Source: Haloplanus vescus (lineage in GTDB: Archaea > Halobacteriota > Halobacteria > Halobacteriales > Haloferacaceae). From it: a stretch of DNA of 64,000 nt. Positions 24,286-32,990 of the stretch are shown one piece after another (position 1 is the first letter of the stretch; each line of letters begins with the position of its first letter). Both the position numbers and the translations under genes were made by a program. Under the pieces are notes generated by a model that saw nothing but the letters and a program-made list of their open reading frames with translations, did not search any database and was not told where the DNA came from. The stretch is taken from NCBI RefSeq assembly GCF_900107665.1, contig NZ_FNQT01000001.1, positions 908,398-972,397 of the forward strand, written 5' to 3'.

Positions 24286-26403
24286 TTACTGCGGGCTGGG
24301 GCTGCTCGGGCCCTGCTGGACGCTCTGGTTCTCGAGTGCCGAGCCAGTGATGGTCTTGAGCCGGTTGACCAGCGAATCCTTCTCGGCCTCGCCTTCGAGG
24401 GCGACGTCGAGGACTTCGCTGATGTGGCTGACCGGGATGATCTCGATCATCTCCTCGTACTCGTCCTCGATCATCACGTCCTGCATGTTGGCCTCAGGGA
24501 TGATGACGCGGTCACATCCCGTCTTGGCGGCGGCCTCTATCTTGTGCGTGACGCCGCCGACTGGGAGCACGTCGCCGCGGACGGAGAGCGACCCGGTCAT
24601 CGCGAGCGACTGGTCGACGCCCACGTCTTCGAGGGCGCTGATGACCGCCGTCGCGACGGTGATGGAGGCGGAGTCGCCGTCGACGCCGCCCTCACCCGCC
24701 TGGACGAACTGGATGTGGATGTCCTTCTGGGTGATGTCCTCGTCGGAGAACTTCTTGATAATCGCCGAGACGTTGGAGACGGCTTCCTGTGCCATCTCCT
24801 TGAGCTGGCCGGTGGCGATGACTTCGCCCGGCCCCTGCGAGGGCGTCACTTCGGCCATCACGGGGAGGACGATACCGGAGTCCTCGCCCATGACCGCGAG
24901 GCCATTGACACGGCCGGGGACGTAGCCCTCGCTGACCTGCAGTTCGTAGTCCTTGCGGCGCTGGATGAAGTCGTCCGCGAGCTGCTGTTCGATGCTTCGG
25001 GACCGACCCTTCGCCTGCAGGACGTGGTCTCGGGTCGTGTACTCGGCGTCCTCGGCGCGAGCGATGTCGCCCGCGACGCGGACGAGGCCGCCGAGGTTCC
25101 GGAGTTCGAGCGTCAGGTGGCCCTTTCGTCCCGCGCGACGACGGGCTTCGAGGATGACCTCCTCGATGGCGTCGTCGGTGAAGTGCGGGAGCCGACCGTC
25201 TTTCTCGACCTCTTGGGCGATGAAGCGGGCGTACTTCCGGCGCATGTCGGGCGTGTCCTCGATGGTGTCGTCCATGTACACCTCGTACCCGTAGCCCTTG
25301 ATACGCGAGCGGAGCGCCGGGTGCATGTTCTCCATGGCGTCGAGGTTCCCCGCTGCAATCATGACGAAGTCACAGGGGACGGGTTCGGTCTGGACCATCG
25401 CGCCCGAGGAGCGCTCGGACTGGCCCGTGATGCCGAACTCGCCCTCCTGAATCGCCGTCATGAGGTGCTGCTGGGAGCGAACGTCGAGCGTGTTGATTTC
25501 GTCGACGAACAGCACGCCCTTGTTGGCCTTGTGGATGGCACCGGGTTCGACCCGGTCGTGCGACGGCGTCTCCATGCCACCGGACTGGAACGGGTCGTGT
25601 CGCACGTCGCCGAGGAGCGCACCAGCGTGCGCGCCCGTAGCGTCCTCGAACGGTGCCGTCTGCTGGTCCGCCGTGTTCACGATGAGGTTCGGAATCATCG
25701 CGTCCGAACCGCGAGAGCCGTAGCGGAAGGCGAGGTAGATGATCCCCGCCGCGAGGATGCCGAGCAGGATGTTCCCCGCGATGATGAGGGAGTAGCCCAG
25801 CACGATGGCGATGATGATCCACATCAAGAAGGAGCGCATCTGGTTGCGCTTGCGGGCCTCCTCCTTGTGGGCCTCGACGATTTGGTCGCCCTTCCCCGAG
25901 GGGACAGTCCGAACCTTGGGTTCGTTGCCGTCGTCGGGGTTGTGATAGACCAGCACGTCCTGAAGTTCCTCCTTCGGGAGGAGTTCGCTCATCGCCTTCG
26001 CGAGCATCGACTTCCCCGTCCCGGGGGAGCCGATCATCATGACGTGCCGGCGCTGTTTGGCCGCCTTCATGACCACGTCGCGGGCGTGTTCCTGTCCGAT
26101 GACCTGGTCGACGAGTCGGTCGGGGACCTGAATCTCCGCAGTCGAGTCTATCTGCAGGCCACCGAGGAGGCCGTCCTCCGCGTCCTCGTCGATTTCGGCA
26201 TCTATCTGGACGTCGCTGCCGAGGTCCTCGATGGACCCCTCGTCCGCACCGTCACCGGCGTCAGGCTCGGGTTCCGGGTCAGACGGGACAGAGACGTCGT
26301 CTTCCCATTCGTCGGCCCCACCACGTTCGTCACGAGGCGAGTCACCGTCGACTCGCTCCGCACCGTCGGGCGGGCGCTCGTCCGTGTTCGTGTCGTCGTT
26401 CAT
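24286..26403 (-). CDS. Membrane-anchored ATP-dependent Lon protease, archaeal LonB
   Basis: 705 residues from ATG at 26403. An acidic 90-residue N-terminal tail precedes the AAA+ module with Walker A GSPGTGKS (125-132). The ATPase domain is interrupted by two hydrophobic helices (about 193-226), the membrane anchor typical of archaeal LonB. Walker B is GVLFVDEIN. The C-terminal protease domain has the Ser-Lys dyad S578 (GDSAS) and K621 (VTHKIE). In haloarchaea LonB is essential and controls lipid and carotenoid enzyme levels such as phytoene synthase. Transcribed singly from a clear TATA element. Confidence 0.96.
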   Translation of the reverse strand: MNDDTNTDERPPDGAERVDGDSPRDERGGADEWEDDVSVPSDPEPEPDAGDGADEGSIEDLGSDVQIDAEIDEDAEDGLLGGLQIDSTAEIQVPDRLVDQVIGQEHARDVVMKAAKQRRHVMMIGSPGTGKSMLAKAMSELLPKEELQDVLVYHNPDDGNEPKVRTVPSGKGDQIVEAHKEEARKRNQMRSFLMWIIIAIVLGYSLIIAGNILLGILAAGIIYLAFRYGSRGSDAMIPNLIVNTADQQTAPFEDATGAHAGALLGDVRHDPFQSGGMETPSHDRVEPGAIHKANKGVLFVDEINTLDVRSQQHLMTAIQEGEFGITGQSERSSGAMVQTEPVPCDFVMIAAGNLDAMENMHPALRSRIKGYGYEVYMDDTIEDTPDMRRKYARFIAQEVEKDGRLPHFTDDAIEEVILEARRRAGRKGHLTLELRNLGGLVRVAGDIARAEDAEYTTRDHVLQAKGRSRSIEQQLADDFIQRRKDYELQVSEGYVPGRVNGLAVMGEDSGIVLPVMAEVTPSQGPGEVIATGQLKEMAQEAVSNVSAIIKKFSDEDITQKDIHIQFVQAGEGGVDGDSASITVATAVISALEDVGVDQSLAMTGSLSVRGDVLPVGGVTHKIEAAAKTGCDRVIIPEANMQDVMIEDEYEEMIEIIPVSHISEVLDVALEGEAEKDSLVNRLKTITGSALENQSVQQGPSSPSPQ

Positions 26404-26441
26404 AGAACGGTATCGTTGGTAGACCTGAAGGGGGCGCGCTT

Positions 26442-26450
26442 GATATACTT
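26442..26450 (-). promoter_or_regulatory. lonB promoter TATA box
   Basis: The minus strand reads AAGTATATC, about 43 nt upstream of ATG 26403; the mRNA should carry a leader of roughly 15-18 nt. Confidence 0.5.
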
Positions 26451-26539
26451 TCTCCCACACAGAATCAGTAGTGAGGCCCAGATTCGACGTTTTGGGGGCG
26501 TTTTCGGCCCGAATTCGAGCGTCGAGGTGTCTCGTCGAA

Positions 26540-26548
26540 TTTATAAAT
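26540..26548 (+). promoter_or_regulatory. TATA box of the NMN adenylyltransferase gene
   Basis: TTTATAAAT, a near-consensus archaeal TATA box, is centred 26-27 nt before ATG 26570 and so indicates a leaderless transcript. It is back-to-back with the lonB promoter. Confidence 0.65.
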
Positions 26549-26569
26549 GACCGCACGCACATCTATACC

Positions 26570-27085
26570 ATGCGGGGGTTTTACATTGGCCGCTTTCAGC
26601 CGTACCACGACGGCCACCACCAGATGGTCAGCGAAATCGTCTCCGAGGTGGACGAACTCGTCCTCGGCATCGGGAGCGCTGGCCACTCTCACGGACGACG
26701 GAACCCGTTCACCGCCGGCGAACGCGTGATGATGGTCACCAAATCTGTCGACGAGTTCGACGTGACGACGTACGTCGTGCCCATCGAGGACCTCGACCGA
26801 AATTCGGTGTGGGTGAGCCACGTCCAGAGCATGACGCCCGCGTTCGACATGGCCTACTCCAACAACCCACTCGTCATCCAACTGTTCGAGGAAGCGGGCG
26901 TCGAAGTGCGCCAGTCACCCATGTTCAACCGCGACGTCCTCGAAGGGACCGAGCTTCGCGAGCGCATGGTCGAGGGCGGCGAGTGGAAGTCGCTGGTCCC
27001 CGAATCCGTCGTCGAGGTTATCGAGGAGATAAACGGCATCGAACGCATCCAGCGCGTGAGCGAAACCGACACCAACGGCGAATGA
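26570..27085 (+). CDS. Nicotinamide-nucleotide adenylyltransferase
   Basis: 171 residues from ATG 26570. The N-terminal nucleotidyltransferase motif is GFYIGRFQPYHDGHH (the GxFxPxHxGH site); the family's second motif appears as NPLVIQLF further on, and NRDVLEGTELRERM corresponds to the ISTxxRxxL region. Length is right for the archaeal NadM type. It makes NAD+ from NMN and ATP. The next gene overlaps it by four bases, so NAD synthesis and SAM hydrolysis genes are translated together. Confidence 0.95.
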   Translation: MRGFYIGRFQPYHDGHHQMVSEIVSEVDELVLGIGSAGHSHGRRNPFTAGERVMMVTKSVDEFDVTTYVVPIEDLDRNSVWVSHVQSMTPAFDMAYSNNPLVIQLFEEAGVEVRQSPMFNRDVLEGTELRERMVEGGEWKSLVPESVVEVIEEINGIERIQRVSETDTNGE

Positions 27086-27831
27086 TAACTCTCGCCTCCG
27101 ACTTCGGAAGCCCCTATCCGGCCGCGATGAAAGGCGTCATCCTCCAGCAGAGCGACGCCCGACTGGTCGACGTGAGCCACGACCTGCCCCGCGGCGCGGT
27201 CCGCGAATCGGCGTTCTGGCTCCGCGAACTCCTCCCGGCCTTTCCCCCGGCGACACACCTCGCCGTCGTCGACCCCGGCGTGGGCACCGACCGGGGTGTC
27301 CTCGTCGCCCGCGCGGGCGAACACGTCTTGGTCGGGCCGGACAACGGCCTACTCGTCCCGGCGGCGCGGCGGTTGGCCGACGACGTGGACTGGTTCCACG
27401 CCGAAACCGACGACCCCAGTTCGAGCACCTTCCACGGCCGCGACGTGTTCGCACCGCTCGCGGCGACGGTCCACGAGACGGACACCCCCTTCGAGGCCCA
27501 CGAGCGGTTGACCCGCATCGACGAACCGGTCGACTGCCGGCTCCCGGAGGCGACCGTCGAAGACGGTCACGCCCGCGGCTGGGTGCTCGCCGTCGACGAC
27601 TTCGGCAACGTCGTCACGAACGTTCCCGGCGACTTCCTCGAAGAGAAAGCGGCGGTCCGCGTCAACGGCGAACGCGTGCCCGTCGGCGAGACGTTCGGCG
27701 CCGTCGACCCCGGCAGTCCGCTGGCCGTCGTCGGCAGTCACGGCTACGTCGAGTGCGACGTCAACGACGGCCGCGGCGACGAGTGGTTCGGTCTCTCGCC
27801 GGGCAACGACGTTCACATCGCCACCGATTGA
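27082..27831 (+). CDS. SAM hydrolase (SAM hydroxide adenosyltransferase, DUF62)
   Basis: 249 residues from ATG 27082 (ATGA-type overlap with the NMN adenylyltransferase). The N-terminus ITLASDFGSPYPAAMKGV carries the conserved Asp, VDPGVGTDRGVL and GPDNGLL are the family SAM-binding motifs, and FHGRDVFAPLAA carries the Arg-Asp-His type active-site residues of the hydroxide-using enzymes. Haloarchaeal homologues split SAM into adenosine and methionine. Halogenase activity is unlikely because the family branch is the hydrolase type. It ends three bases before the stop of the convergent glycosyltransferase gene. Confidence 0.92.
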   Translation: MITLASDFGSPYPAAMKGVILQQSDARLVDVSHDLPRGAVRESAFWLRELLPAFPPATHLAVVDPGVGTDRGVLVARAGEHVLVGPDNGLLVPAARRLADDVDWFHAETDDPSSSTFHGRDVFAPLAATVHETDTPFEAHERLTRIDEPVDCRLPEATVEDGHARGWVLAVDDFGNVVTNVPGDFLEEKAAVRVNGERVPVGETFGAVDPGSPLAVVGSHGYVECDVNDGRGDEWFGLSPGNDVHIATD

Positions 27832-27834
27832 GTC

Positions 27835-28737
27835 TCATCGCCAGTCGTACCGCGCGACGGCACGGTCGGAGCGGTCGGAGACGCCGTGCGGATTCCGGGC
27901 CGCCGAGCGGTCTTTCACGCGAGCGATCAGTCCGTCGGCGGCGCCGCGCGCGATGCCGCTGACGACGGAACGGCCGATGCCGAGCCACTCGGTCGGGTTC
28001 AAGTCCCCGCGGACCACGTCGCCCGCGGCGCTGACGGCGTCGCGAAGCGCCCGCCGACTCGGCCCCGTCGCCGCCGCGGGACGGAGGCCGTAGTTCTTCA
28101 CGAGCCGATAGGTGAGGGCTCGAAACTCGGTGCCGTAGTCGGCGGACGCGTCGCCACCGTCAGCGGAGTACTCGCGGCGGACGCACATCTCGGGGCGCCA
28201 CGCCACCTCGTAGTCGAGGCCGGCGAGGCGGTGGGCGACGTCGCGGTCACCGCCGGTCTCCAGATACTCGTCGAAGCCGTCGAGGGCGTCGAGAACGGTG
28301 TCGCGGAAGGCGACGTTGCCGCCGTTGAAGTGCGTCACGTGGCGAGAGCCGACGCGGCGGTGCTCGGACTCCTCGGTCGTCATCCCGCCTTCGAGCGTGC
28401 GGTGGGTCGGGCCGGTGACGACGGGGGCATCCGTGAGGCCGTCGGTCAAGCCGTCGAGCCACGAGGATTCGACCACGAGGTCGTGACGCAGCATCGCCAC
28501 CACGTCACCGGTCGCGACCGACAGCCCGGCGTTGCGCGCGACGTTCTCAGTGCGGGTCGACACCTCGACCAACACGTCGACGTCGTCTCGGTCGCGAACC
28601 ATCCCGGTAGTGCCGTCCGTCGACGGCCCGTTGACGACCACCACCTCCGCGTCCGGGGCGTGGGCCGCCAACGCGTCGAGCGCGGCCGCGAGTCGGTCAC
28701 GCCCGTTGAGCGTCGGTATCACTACCGAGAGCGACAT
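27835..28737 (-). CDS. Family 2 glycosyltransferase
   Basis: 300 residues from ATG at 28737. The GT-A fold begins SLSVVIPTLNGRDRLAAAL; the metal-binding region is MLRHDLVVESSW, with His-Asp rather than DxD; ETGGDRDVAHRLAGL contains the ED/D-type catalytic-base region. No membrane span is evident except for weak amphipathic segments. It likely adds sugars to a lipid- or surface-linked glycan. The acceptor is unknown. Upstream 103 bp hold its promoter. Confidence 0.86.
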   Translation of the reverse strand: MSLSVVIPTLNGRDRLAAALDALAAHAPDAEVVVVNGPSTDGTTGMVRDRDDVDVLVEVSTRTENVARNAGLSVATGDVVAMLRHDLVVESSWLDGLTDGLTDAPVVTGPTHRTLEGGMTTEESEHRRVGSRHVTHFNGGNVAFRDTVLDALDGFDEYLETGGDRDVAHRLAGLDYEVAWRPEMCVRREYSADGGDASADYGTEFRALTYRLVKNYGLRPAAATGPSRRALRDAVSAAGDVVRGDLNPTEWLGIGRSVVSGIARGAADGLIARVKDRSAARNPHGVSDRSDRAVARYDWR

Positions 28738-28840
28738 ATCCGTCTACACCGACTCGGGGCGTATAACGGTTCCCTCTCGACACATCAGCGCGGCCGCGAG
28801 AACTGTCGTCGGGGGCGTCGCCGCCCCAGTCGGGCCACTA

Positions 28841-29545
28841 TCAGACGCGGGTGTCCCAGTACGACACCGACGCGAGCTGTGTCCCGAGGGGCGTGTCGCC
28901 GATGGCGGTGTCGACTGTTCGGAACGCGTCGGCCAGCCGATTCGGAATCTTTCGGTAGAAACCGTACGGGAGGACGAAGTCGTGCTTGGAGTCGGCCAGC
29001 GTCAGGCCGGCGCCGTCGACGAGGCGGTGGACTTCGTCGCGCCCGTAGAGCCGCGACCCCATGGGTAGGAGCCAGTTGTAGAGCACGCGCGTGCTCCGGT
29101 CGTTGAACGTATCGAAGAAGACCTGGTCTTTGGAGACGCGACACATCTCCGAGAGGAACTTCGCCGGCGTGTCCGCGAGGTGGAAAAACCGCATCGCGAA
29201 GACGGTGTCGAAGTGGTCGTCCGGGAAGGGCAGGCGCGCGGCGTCGCCGCGGAGGAACTCGATGTGGTCGGCGACCCCCGCCGACCGCGCCTTCTTCCGG
29301 CCCTCCTCCAACATCGCGGAGGAGATGTCCAGTCCGACGATGTCGGCGCCGCGTTCGGCCAGCATGACGGTGAATCGGCCCGTGCCACAGGCGATTTCGA
29401 GGACGTTCCGGTCTTCGAGTGGACCGAGCGCTTCCAATACCGCCCGCTTTTCGCGGCGGTCGATGAGACGCCCACCGCGCGAGAATCGCTTGACGTCGTA
29501 CTCTTGGGCAATCTCGTCCGCCTGGTACCACTCCGCTCCTTTCAC
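28841..29545 (-). CDS. Class I SAM-dependent methyltransferase (UbiE/Methyltransf_11 type)
   Basis: 234 residues from ATG at 29545. Motif I is VLEIACGTGRFTVML; the acidic residue for ribose binding is in IVGLDIS; motif IV is DHFDTVFAMRFFHLAD. The N-terminus WYQADEIAQEYDVKRFS resembles small-molecule methyltransferases. The C-terminal region, with YGFYRKIPNRLAD, is a substrate lid. Acceptor unknown; quinone-type or lipid-type methylation is possible. A minus-strand TATA (CGGTTTTAGTC, about 29570-29580) lies about 30 nt upstream. Confidence 0.88.
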   Translation of the reverse strand: MKGAEWYQADEIAQEYDVKRFSRGGRLIDRREKRAVLEALGPLEDRNVLEIACGTGRFTVMLAERGADIVGLDISSAMLEEGRKKARSAGVADHIEFLRGDAARLPFPDDHFDTVFAMRFFHLADTPAKFLSEMCRVSKDQVFFDTFNDRSTRVLYNWLLPMGSRLYGRDEVHRLVDGAGLTLADSKHDFVLPYGFYRKIPNRLADAFRTVDTAIGDTPLGTQLASVSYWDTRV

Positions 29546-29682
29546 GCTACGCGTCTCTCGGGCCGAAGACTAAAACCGTACTGGATGGCGGCGATTGGGA
29601 CGCCAACCTCATTTTGTAATTAATGCCATATAAGGTGTTTCGTGTGTTTTCACGCATATGGAGATAACCTTTACCACTAACG

Positions 29683-29698
29683 ACATGGACGACCATGT
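29683..29698. promoter_or_regulatory. 6-bp inverted repeat abutting the start of the wHTH gene
   Basis: ACATGG and CCATGT are separated by ACGA and end at the base before ATG 29699. It might be an autoregulatory operator, but the short arms make chance occurrence likely. The upstream 120 bp are unusually AT-rich, with CATATAAGG at about 29627-29635 as a possible TATA box. Confidence 0.3.
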
Positions 29699-29971
29699 AT
29701 GAGCACCACCGCAGCAGACTCAGTTGGCGACGACCGACTCACGACCAGCGAATACCGAGAGCGACTCCGCGAGCTGCCGCCGAGCGCGAAACTCGTCGCG
29801 AAGGTGCTCGAAAGTGACTCGCCGCTGTCGCAGGGTCAACTCGCCGAAGAATCGCTGCTTCCCGACCGGACGGTCCGCTACGCGCTGAACCGTCTGGAGG
29901 ACGCCGACATCGTCGGTTCGCGGTACAGCTTCAAGGACGCACGCAAGCAGGTCTACTTCCTGCGAACCTGA
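29699..29971 (+). CDS. Small winged-helix (MarR-like) transcription regulator
   Basis: 90 residues from ATG 29699. One winged helix-turn-helix, about residues 28-88: SAKLVAKVLESDSPLSQGQL, then LLPDRTVRYALNRLEDADIV as the recognition helix region and the wing ending YFLRT. No ligand domain is present. Such one-domain regulators are abundant in haloarchaea; targets are unknown. Its AT-rich upstream region and palindrome suggest controlled expression. It ends just before a T6 run. Confidence 0.88.
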   Translation: MSTTAADSVGDDRLTTSEYRERLRELPPSAKLVAKVLESDSPLSQGQLAEESLLPDRTVRYALNRLEDADIVGSRYSFKDARKQVYFLRT

Positions 29972-29980
29972 ACGGCGCAG

Positions 29981-29986
29981 TTTTTT
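29981..29986 (+). terminator. T6 run after the wHTH gene
   Basis: TTTTTT follows the stop codon by nine bases and directly precedes the stop of the convergent gene. This is a likely simple archaeal terminator for the plus-strand gene. Confidence 0.45.
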
Positions 29987-30371
29987 AGCCGTCGTCTTCG
30001 CGCCGCTCACCCTCGGGTGAGCCCGCACACCACGGACAGAACTCGAGTTCCGAGTCGAGAGTCCGGCCACACGACGGACACGACTCGCCCTCGGGGGTGT
30101 CCATCCCCCGAGCGACGCGATGCGCGTCCACCGTGTTCAACGCGAGGAGGACGCCAACCGGGACGGTCACGCGAAGCGGCAGCGTACTCACCGTCGCCGT
30201 CGCCGGGTTCGCGAAGGACGTGACCAACACGAGCCCAGCACCGAGGACGAGCGAGAACCACGCGACTGCCCGCTTCCACCGTCGGAGGTAGGCGTGGCCC
30301 ACGCCAGCGATGCCGAAGACGGCCCCCACGAGGCTCACGAACACCGCGACGACGACGCGTCGGTTTGTCAT
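29985..30371 (-). CDS. Membrane protein with C-terminal zinc ribbon
   Basis: 128 residues from ATG at 30371. Three hydrophobic segments (about 6-28, VAVFVSLVGAVFGIAGVGHA; 36-55; 64-82) are followed by a zinc ribbon with CPSCGRTLDSELEFCPWC, then an acidic tail. The ribbon would lie in the cytoplasm. Haloarchaea have several such TM-plus-zinc-ribbon proteins of unknown function. Convergent with the wHTH gene. Confidence 0.8.
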   Translation of the reverse strand: MTNRRVVVAVFVSLVGAVFGIAGVGHAYLRRWKRAVAWFSLVLGAGLVLVTSFANPATATVSTLPLRVTVPVGVLLALNTVDAHRVARGMDTPEGESCPSCGRTLDSELEFCPWCAGSPEGERREDDG

Positions 30372-30423
30372 CGTCGACCGCTGGGAGCGCCAGTCGGTTA
30401 TACGCTCGGCTCTCGTACGTCAC

Positions 30424-31110
30424 TCATCGCCCGCCGAGACGCTCGACCAAGTCCGCGAGCGTCGCCAAGTCGTACTGCCCAGGAGCGGTCGCCTCGTCAG
30501 GGTCGACCGGAGCGTAGCCGATTTTCGACCCGTAGAGCGGCGCAACGGCACGGGTGTGCTGGCCCGCTTCGCCCATCGCCATCGTCGCCACGCGGTCGCC
30601 GCGCTCCGTCGCCGCGTGCGTCGCGGACAGCACGCGAAGTGCGTCGTCGCGGTCCGTCGCCGTCACCGCCGCCTTCCCAACGTCGCCGTGGTCCGCGGCA
30701 GCCGCGAGCAGGTCGTCCAGCCGAGAGGCGTGAGGCGTCTCCTCGAAGTCGTGGGCTGACGCGATGACGGAGACGCCGTTCTCGCGGACCGTCTCCGCGA
30801 CCGACGCGCCGACCGAGGTCCGCAGGCTCGCGAGTTCGATATCCACGGCACCGACCGCGTCGTAGTCGCTCGCCGTCGCCAACGCCTCCAGTCGCTCGGC
30901 CTCCGACCCCTCGGCCTCGCCGCCCTCCGCGGGGTCGCGGTTCGTGGCGATGAGCGGTAACTCGCCGTCGTAGTCGTCGAGGGCCACGAGAGGGTCGGCC
31001 GCGAGGTCCAGCCGAAACTCGACGGCGTCGGCGTGGTCGCGCGCCGCCGGTTCGTCGGTGAGGTCGGCCGTCGCCGCCGCGAGGACGAACTCGTCGAACT
31101 CCAACTCCAT
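30424..31110 (-). CDS. aroD: 3-dehydroquinate dehydratase, type I
   Basis: 228 residues from ATG at 31110; an upstream ATG at 31134 adds a non-conserved tail. The class I fold is shown by AVEFRLDLA, catalytic His in IASAHDFEETP and Schiff-base Lys in GDVGKAAVTA, with GEAGQHTRAVAPLYGSKIGY at the C-terminal end. It converts 3-dehydroquinate into 3-dehydroshikimate, the step after the two enzymes at 18078-20096, but is encoded 10 kb away. Four bases separate it from the methyltransferase gene upstream. Confidence 0.94.
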   Translation of the reverse strand: MELEFDEFVLAAATADLTDEPAARDHADAVEFRLDLAADPLVALDDYDGELPLIATNRDPAEGGEAEGSEAERLEALATASDYDAVGAVDIELASLRTSVGASVAETVRENGVSVIASAHDFEETPHASRLDDLLAAAADHGDVGKAAVTATDRDDALRVLSATHAATERGDRVATMAMGEAGQHTRAVAPLYGSKIGYAPVDPDEATAPGQYDLATLADLVERLGGR

Positions 31111-31114
31111 GCCG

Positions 31115-32176
31115 TCACTCGGAGGGGCGGCCACTAAACTCCTCGCCGTCGGCCGGGCGGTGCGTGAGCGCGTAGCGTCTGCCCGCGTCGACCGTCTCGG
31201 ATTCGACGCCCGCGACCACGTACGGGCGAATCCGGCGCTCGTTTTTCGTCACGACCGAGAAGTCGTAGTACTCGGCGTCGTAGCCGCCGTCGCGGTCGGC
31301 CATCGCCTCGCGGTGCCGGTCGAGGCGGTCGGCGACCCGTCGCCGCGAGTCTGCGGGGAGGTCGTCCAGTCGGTCGTCGAGGGCGCCGAACAGGTCGGCG
31401 TCGAGGTCGTACCCCACCGAGTTCCGGGCGGCGTGCATCGCCGCCAGCGCCGTCGTCCCCGTCCCCGTGAAGGGGTCGAGGACGCGGTCACCGCGCACCG
31501 AGAACATCCGCACGAGGCGAAGCGGAATCTCCAGCGGAAAGGCGCCGGAGCGCTCCCGACGCGCGTCGTCCTCGAGAGCCTGTCCCTCGCCGCGCACCTC
31601 CCAGAGGTCGGAGAACCAGCGGTTGCGCTCCTCCCAGAAGAAGGCGCTCTCGTAGCGCCGGTCGTCGCCCGGCGGGAACGACCGGGTGCCGCCCTTCCGG
31701 AACAGGAGGACGTACTCGTGTTCGAGCGTGACGTAGGCGTTCGGCGGGAGCGTGCCCGACCCCAGGAACTTGGTGAGGCTGTTGGTCGGCTTGCGCCAGA
31801 GCACGTCCGGGAGCGGCGTCAGGCCGCGCGAGCGGAGGGCGTCGACGATTCGGGCGTGATTCGGGAACTGCTGGAACTCGCCGCCGATGGAGCGGGTGGC
31901 GTCGCCGACGTTGATACAGGCGATACCACCGGGGGCGAGGGTGCGTTCCACTTCGTCCCAGACGGCGTCCAACTGCGCGTGCATGAGTTCGAAGGCCGCG
32001 TCGCCGTCGCCGGCGTCGAGTGCCGCCCGCACGTCGGAGTCTTGGGCCGCGAAGAGGTCGTCCCAGAGGTCTATCATGGGGTACGGGGGCGACGTGACGA
32101 CGAGATGTACCGATTCGTCGTCGACGGCGTCCATGGCCGCGGCGTCGCCGACGTGCAGGACGTGCTGGGTCCGCAT
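31115..32176 (-). CDS. DNA methyltransferase (SPPY type, beta class), no restriction partner
   Basis: 353 residues from ATG at 32176; the longer open frame is rejected because family members begin at the MRTQHVLHVGDA segment. Motif IV is TSPPYPMID (residues 28-36), placed before motif I, DPFTGTGTT (234-242): the beta order typical of N4-cytosine methyltransferases. WRKPTNSLTKF and EHEYVLLFRKGG are further conserved stretches. No endonuclease gene is nearby. In haloarchaea an orphan m4C methylase (Zim) modifies CTAG, and this is the best candidate role. Target specificity is inferred from the family only. Confidence 0.85.
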   Translation of the reverse strand: MRTQHVLHVGDAAAMDAVDDESVHLVVTSPPYPMIDLWDDLFAAQDSDVRAALDAGDGDAAFELMHAQLDAVWDEVERTLAPGGIACINVGDATRSIGGEFQQFPNHARIVDALRSRGLTPLPDVLWRKPTNSLTKFLGSGTLPPNAYVTLEHEYVLLFRKGGTRSFPPGDDRRYESAFFWEERNRWFSDLWEVRGEGQALEDDARRERSGAFPLEIPLRLVRMFSVRGDRVLDPFTGTGTTALAAMHAARNSVGYDLDADLFGALDDRLDDLPADSRRRVADRLDRHREAMADRDGGYDAEYYDFSVVTKNERRIRPYVVAGVESETVDAGRRYALTHRPADGEEFSGRPSE

Positions 32177-32264
32177 CGCCTGCAGTTCCCCGGCCCCGGC
32201 AGGTATCGGTGTCGGTTCCGGCGCCGGCCACCGCGTTCTTGACCGTCCGCCGCGTGGGGTCGGT

Positions 32265-32990
32265 ATGGAGACTCCGGACCGCATCGTCTCGCTCGCGCCC
32301 GCCGCCACCGTAACGCTCCAAGCGTTGGGCGCCGCGGACCGCCTCGTGGGCGTCACGAGCCACTGTCGGGCGGACCTCGATGCGGCCGTCCTCGGGGGGT
32401 GGCTCGACCCCGACCTCGACCGCCTCACGGACCTCGACCCCGACCTCGTCTGCACCAGCGACGCCCTCCAAGCCGACGTGCGCGACGCCCTCCGCGAACG
32501 CGGCGTCCGCGTCCACCACGTCGATGCCGTGACCCTCTCCGAAGTGCTCGACGGCTTCGCCGAACTCGGCGCCGCCGTGGGACGCCCGGCAGCGGGCGAC
32601 CGACTCGCCGCCCGGAGTCACGAGCGACTGGAGCGAGTTCGAGAACGCGCGACCGACGACCGCCCGACCGTCTACTGCGAGGAGTGGGCCGACCCGCCGA
32701 TGGCGGCCGGCAACTGGGTTCCAGACGTGGTCGAGGCGGCGGGCGGCCACTACCCGTTCGTCGACGCCGGCGAGCGCTCGCGGGCAGTGAGTCAGGCGGC
32801 GGTGGAGGCGGCCGACCCTGACCACGTCGTGTTCCACCTCTGCGGGCGCGGCACGGACGTGGACCCGAGCCAACTCGCCGAGCGCGGGTGGGAGGTCGAC
32901 GCCAGCGTCCACGTCGTCGACGACGCCCTCCTGAACCAGCCGAGTCCGAACCTGCTCGACGGGGCCGAGCGCCTCGCCGACCTGTTTTAA
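32265..32990 (+). CDS. BtuF-like cobalamin-binding periplasmic-type protein without signal peptide
   Basis: 241 residues from ATG 32265. Begins PDRIVSLAPAATVTLQALGA, the start of the class III binding-protein fold; the LVGVTSHC and VCTSDALQADV segments follow BtuF/FhuD-like proteins. There is no signal peptide or lipobox, so the protein should stay in the cytoplasm, a feature of several haloarchaeal members. Known haloarchaeal relatives are annotated as cobalamin-binding proteins. No transporter gene is adjacent. It ends four bases into the convergent aglD gene. Confidence 0.82.
   Translation: METPDRIVSLAPAATVTLQALGAADRLVGVTSHCRADLDAAVLGGWLDPDLDRLTDLDPDLVCTSDALQADVRDALRERGVRVHHVDAVTLSEVLDGFAELGAAVGRPAAGDRLAARSHERLERVRERATDDRPTVYCEEWADPPMAAGNWVPDVVEAAGGHYPFVDAGERSRAVSQAAVEAADPDHVVFHLCGRGTDVDPSQLAERGWEVDASVHVVDDALLNQPSPNLLDGAERLADLF

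Noticed and set aside
24424-26550. A 708-codon plus-strand frame over lonB
   Set aside because: The minus-strand LonB has full AAA+ and Ser-Lys dyad motifs; the plus frame is its complement.
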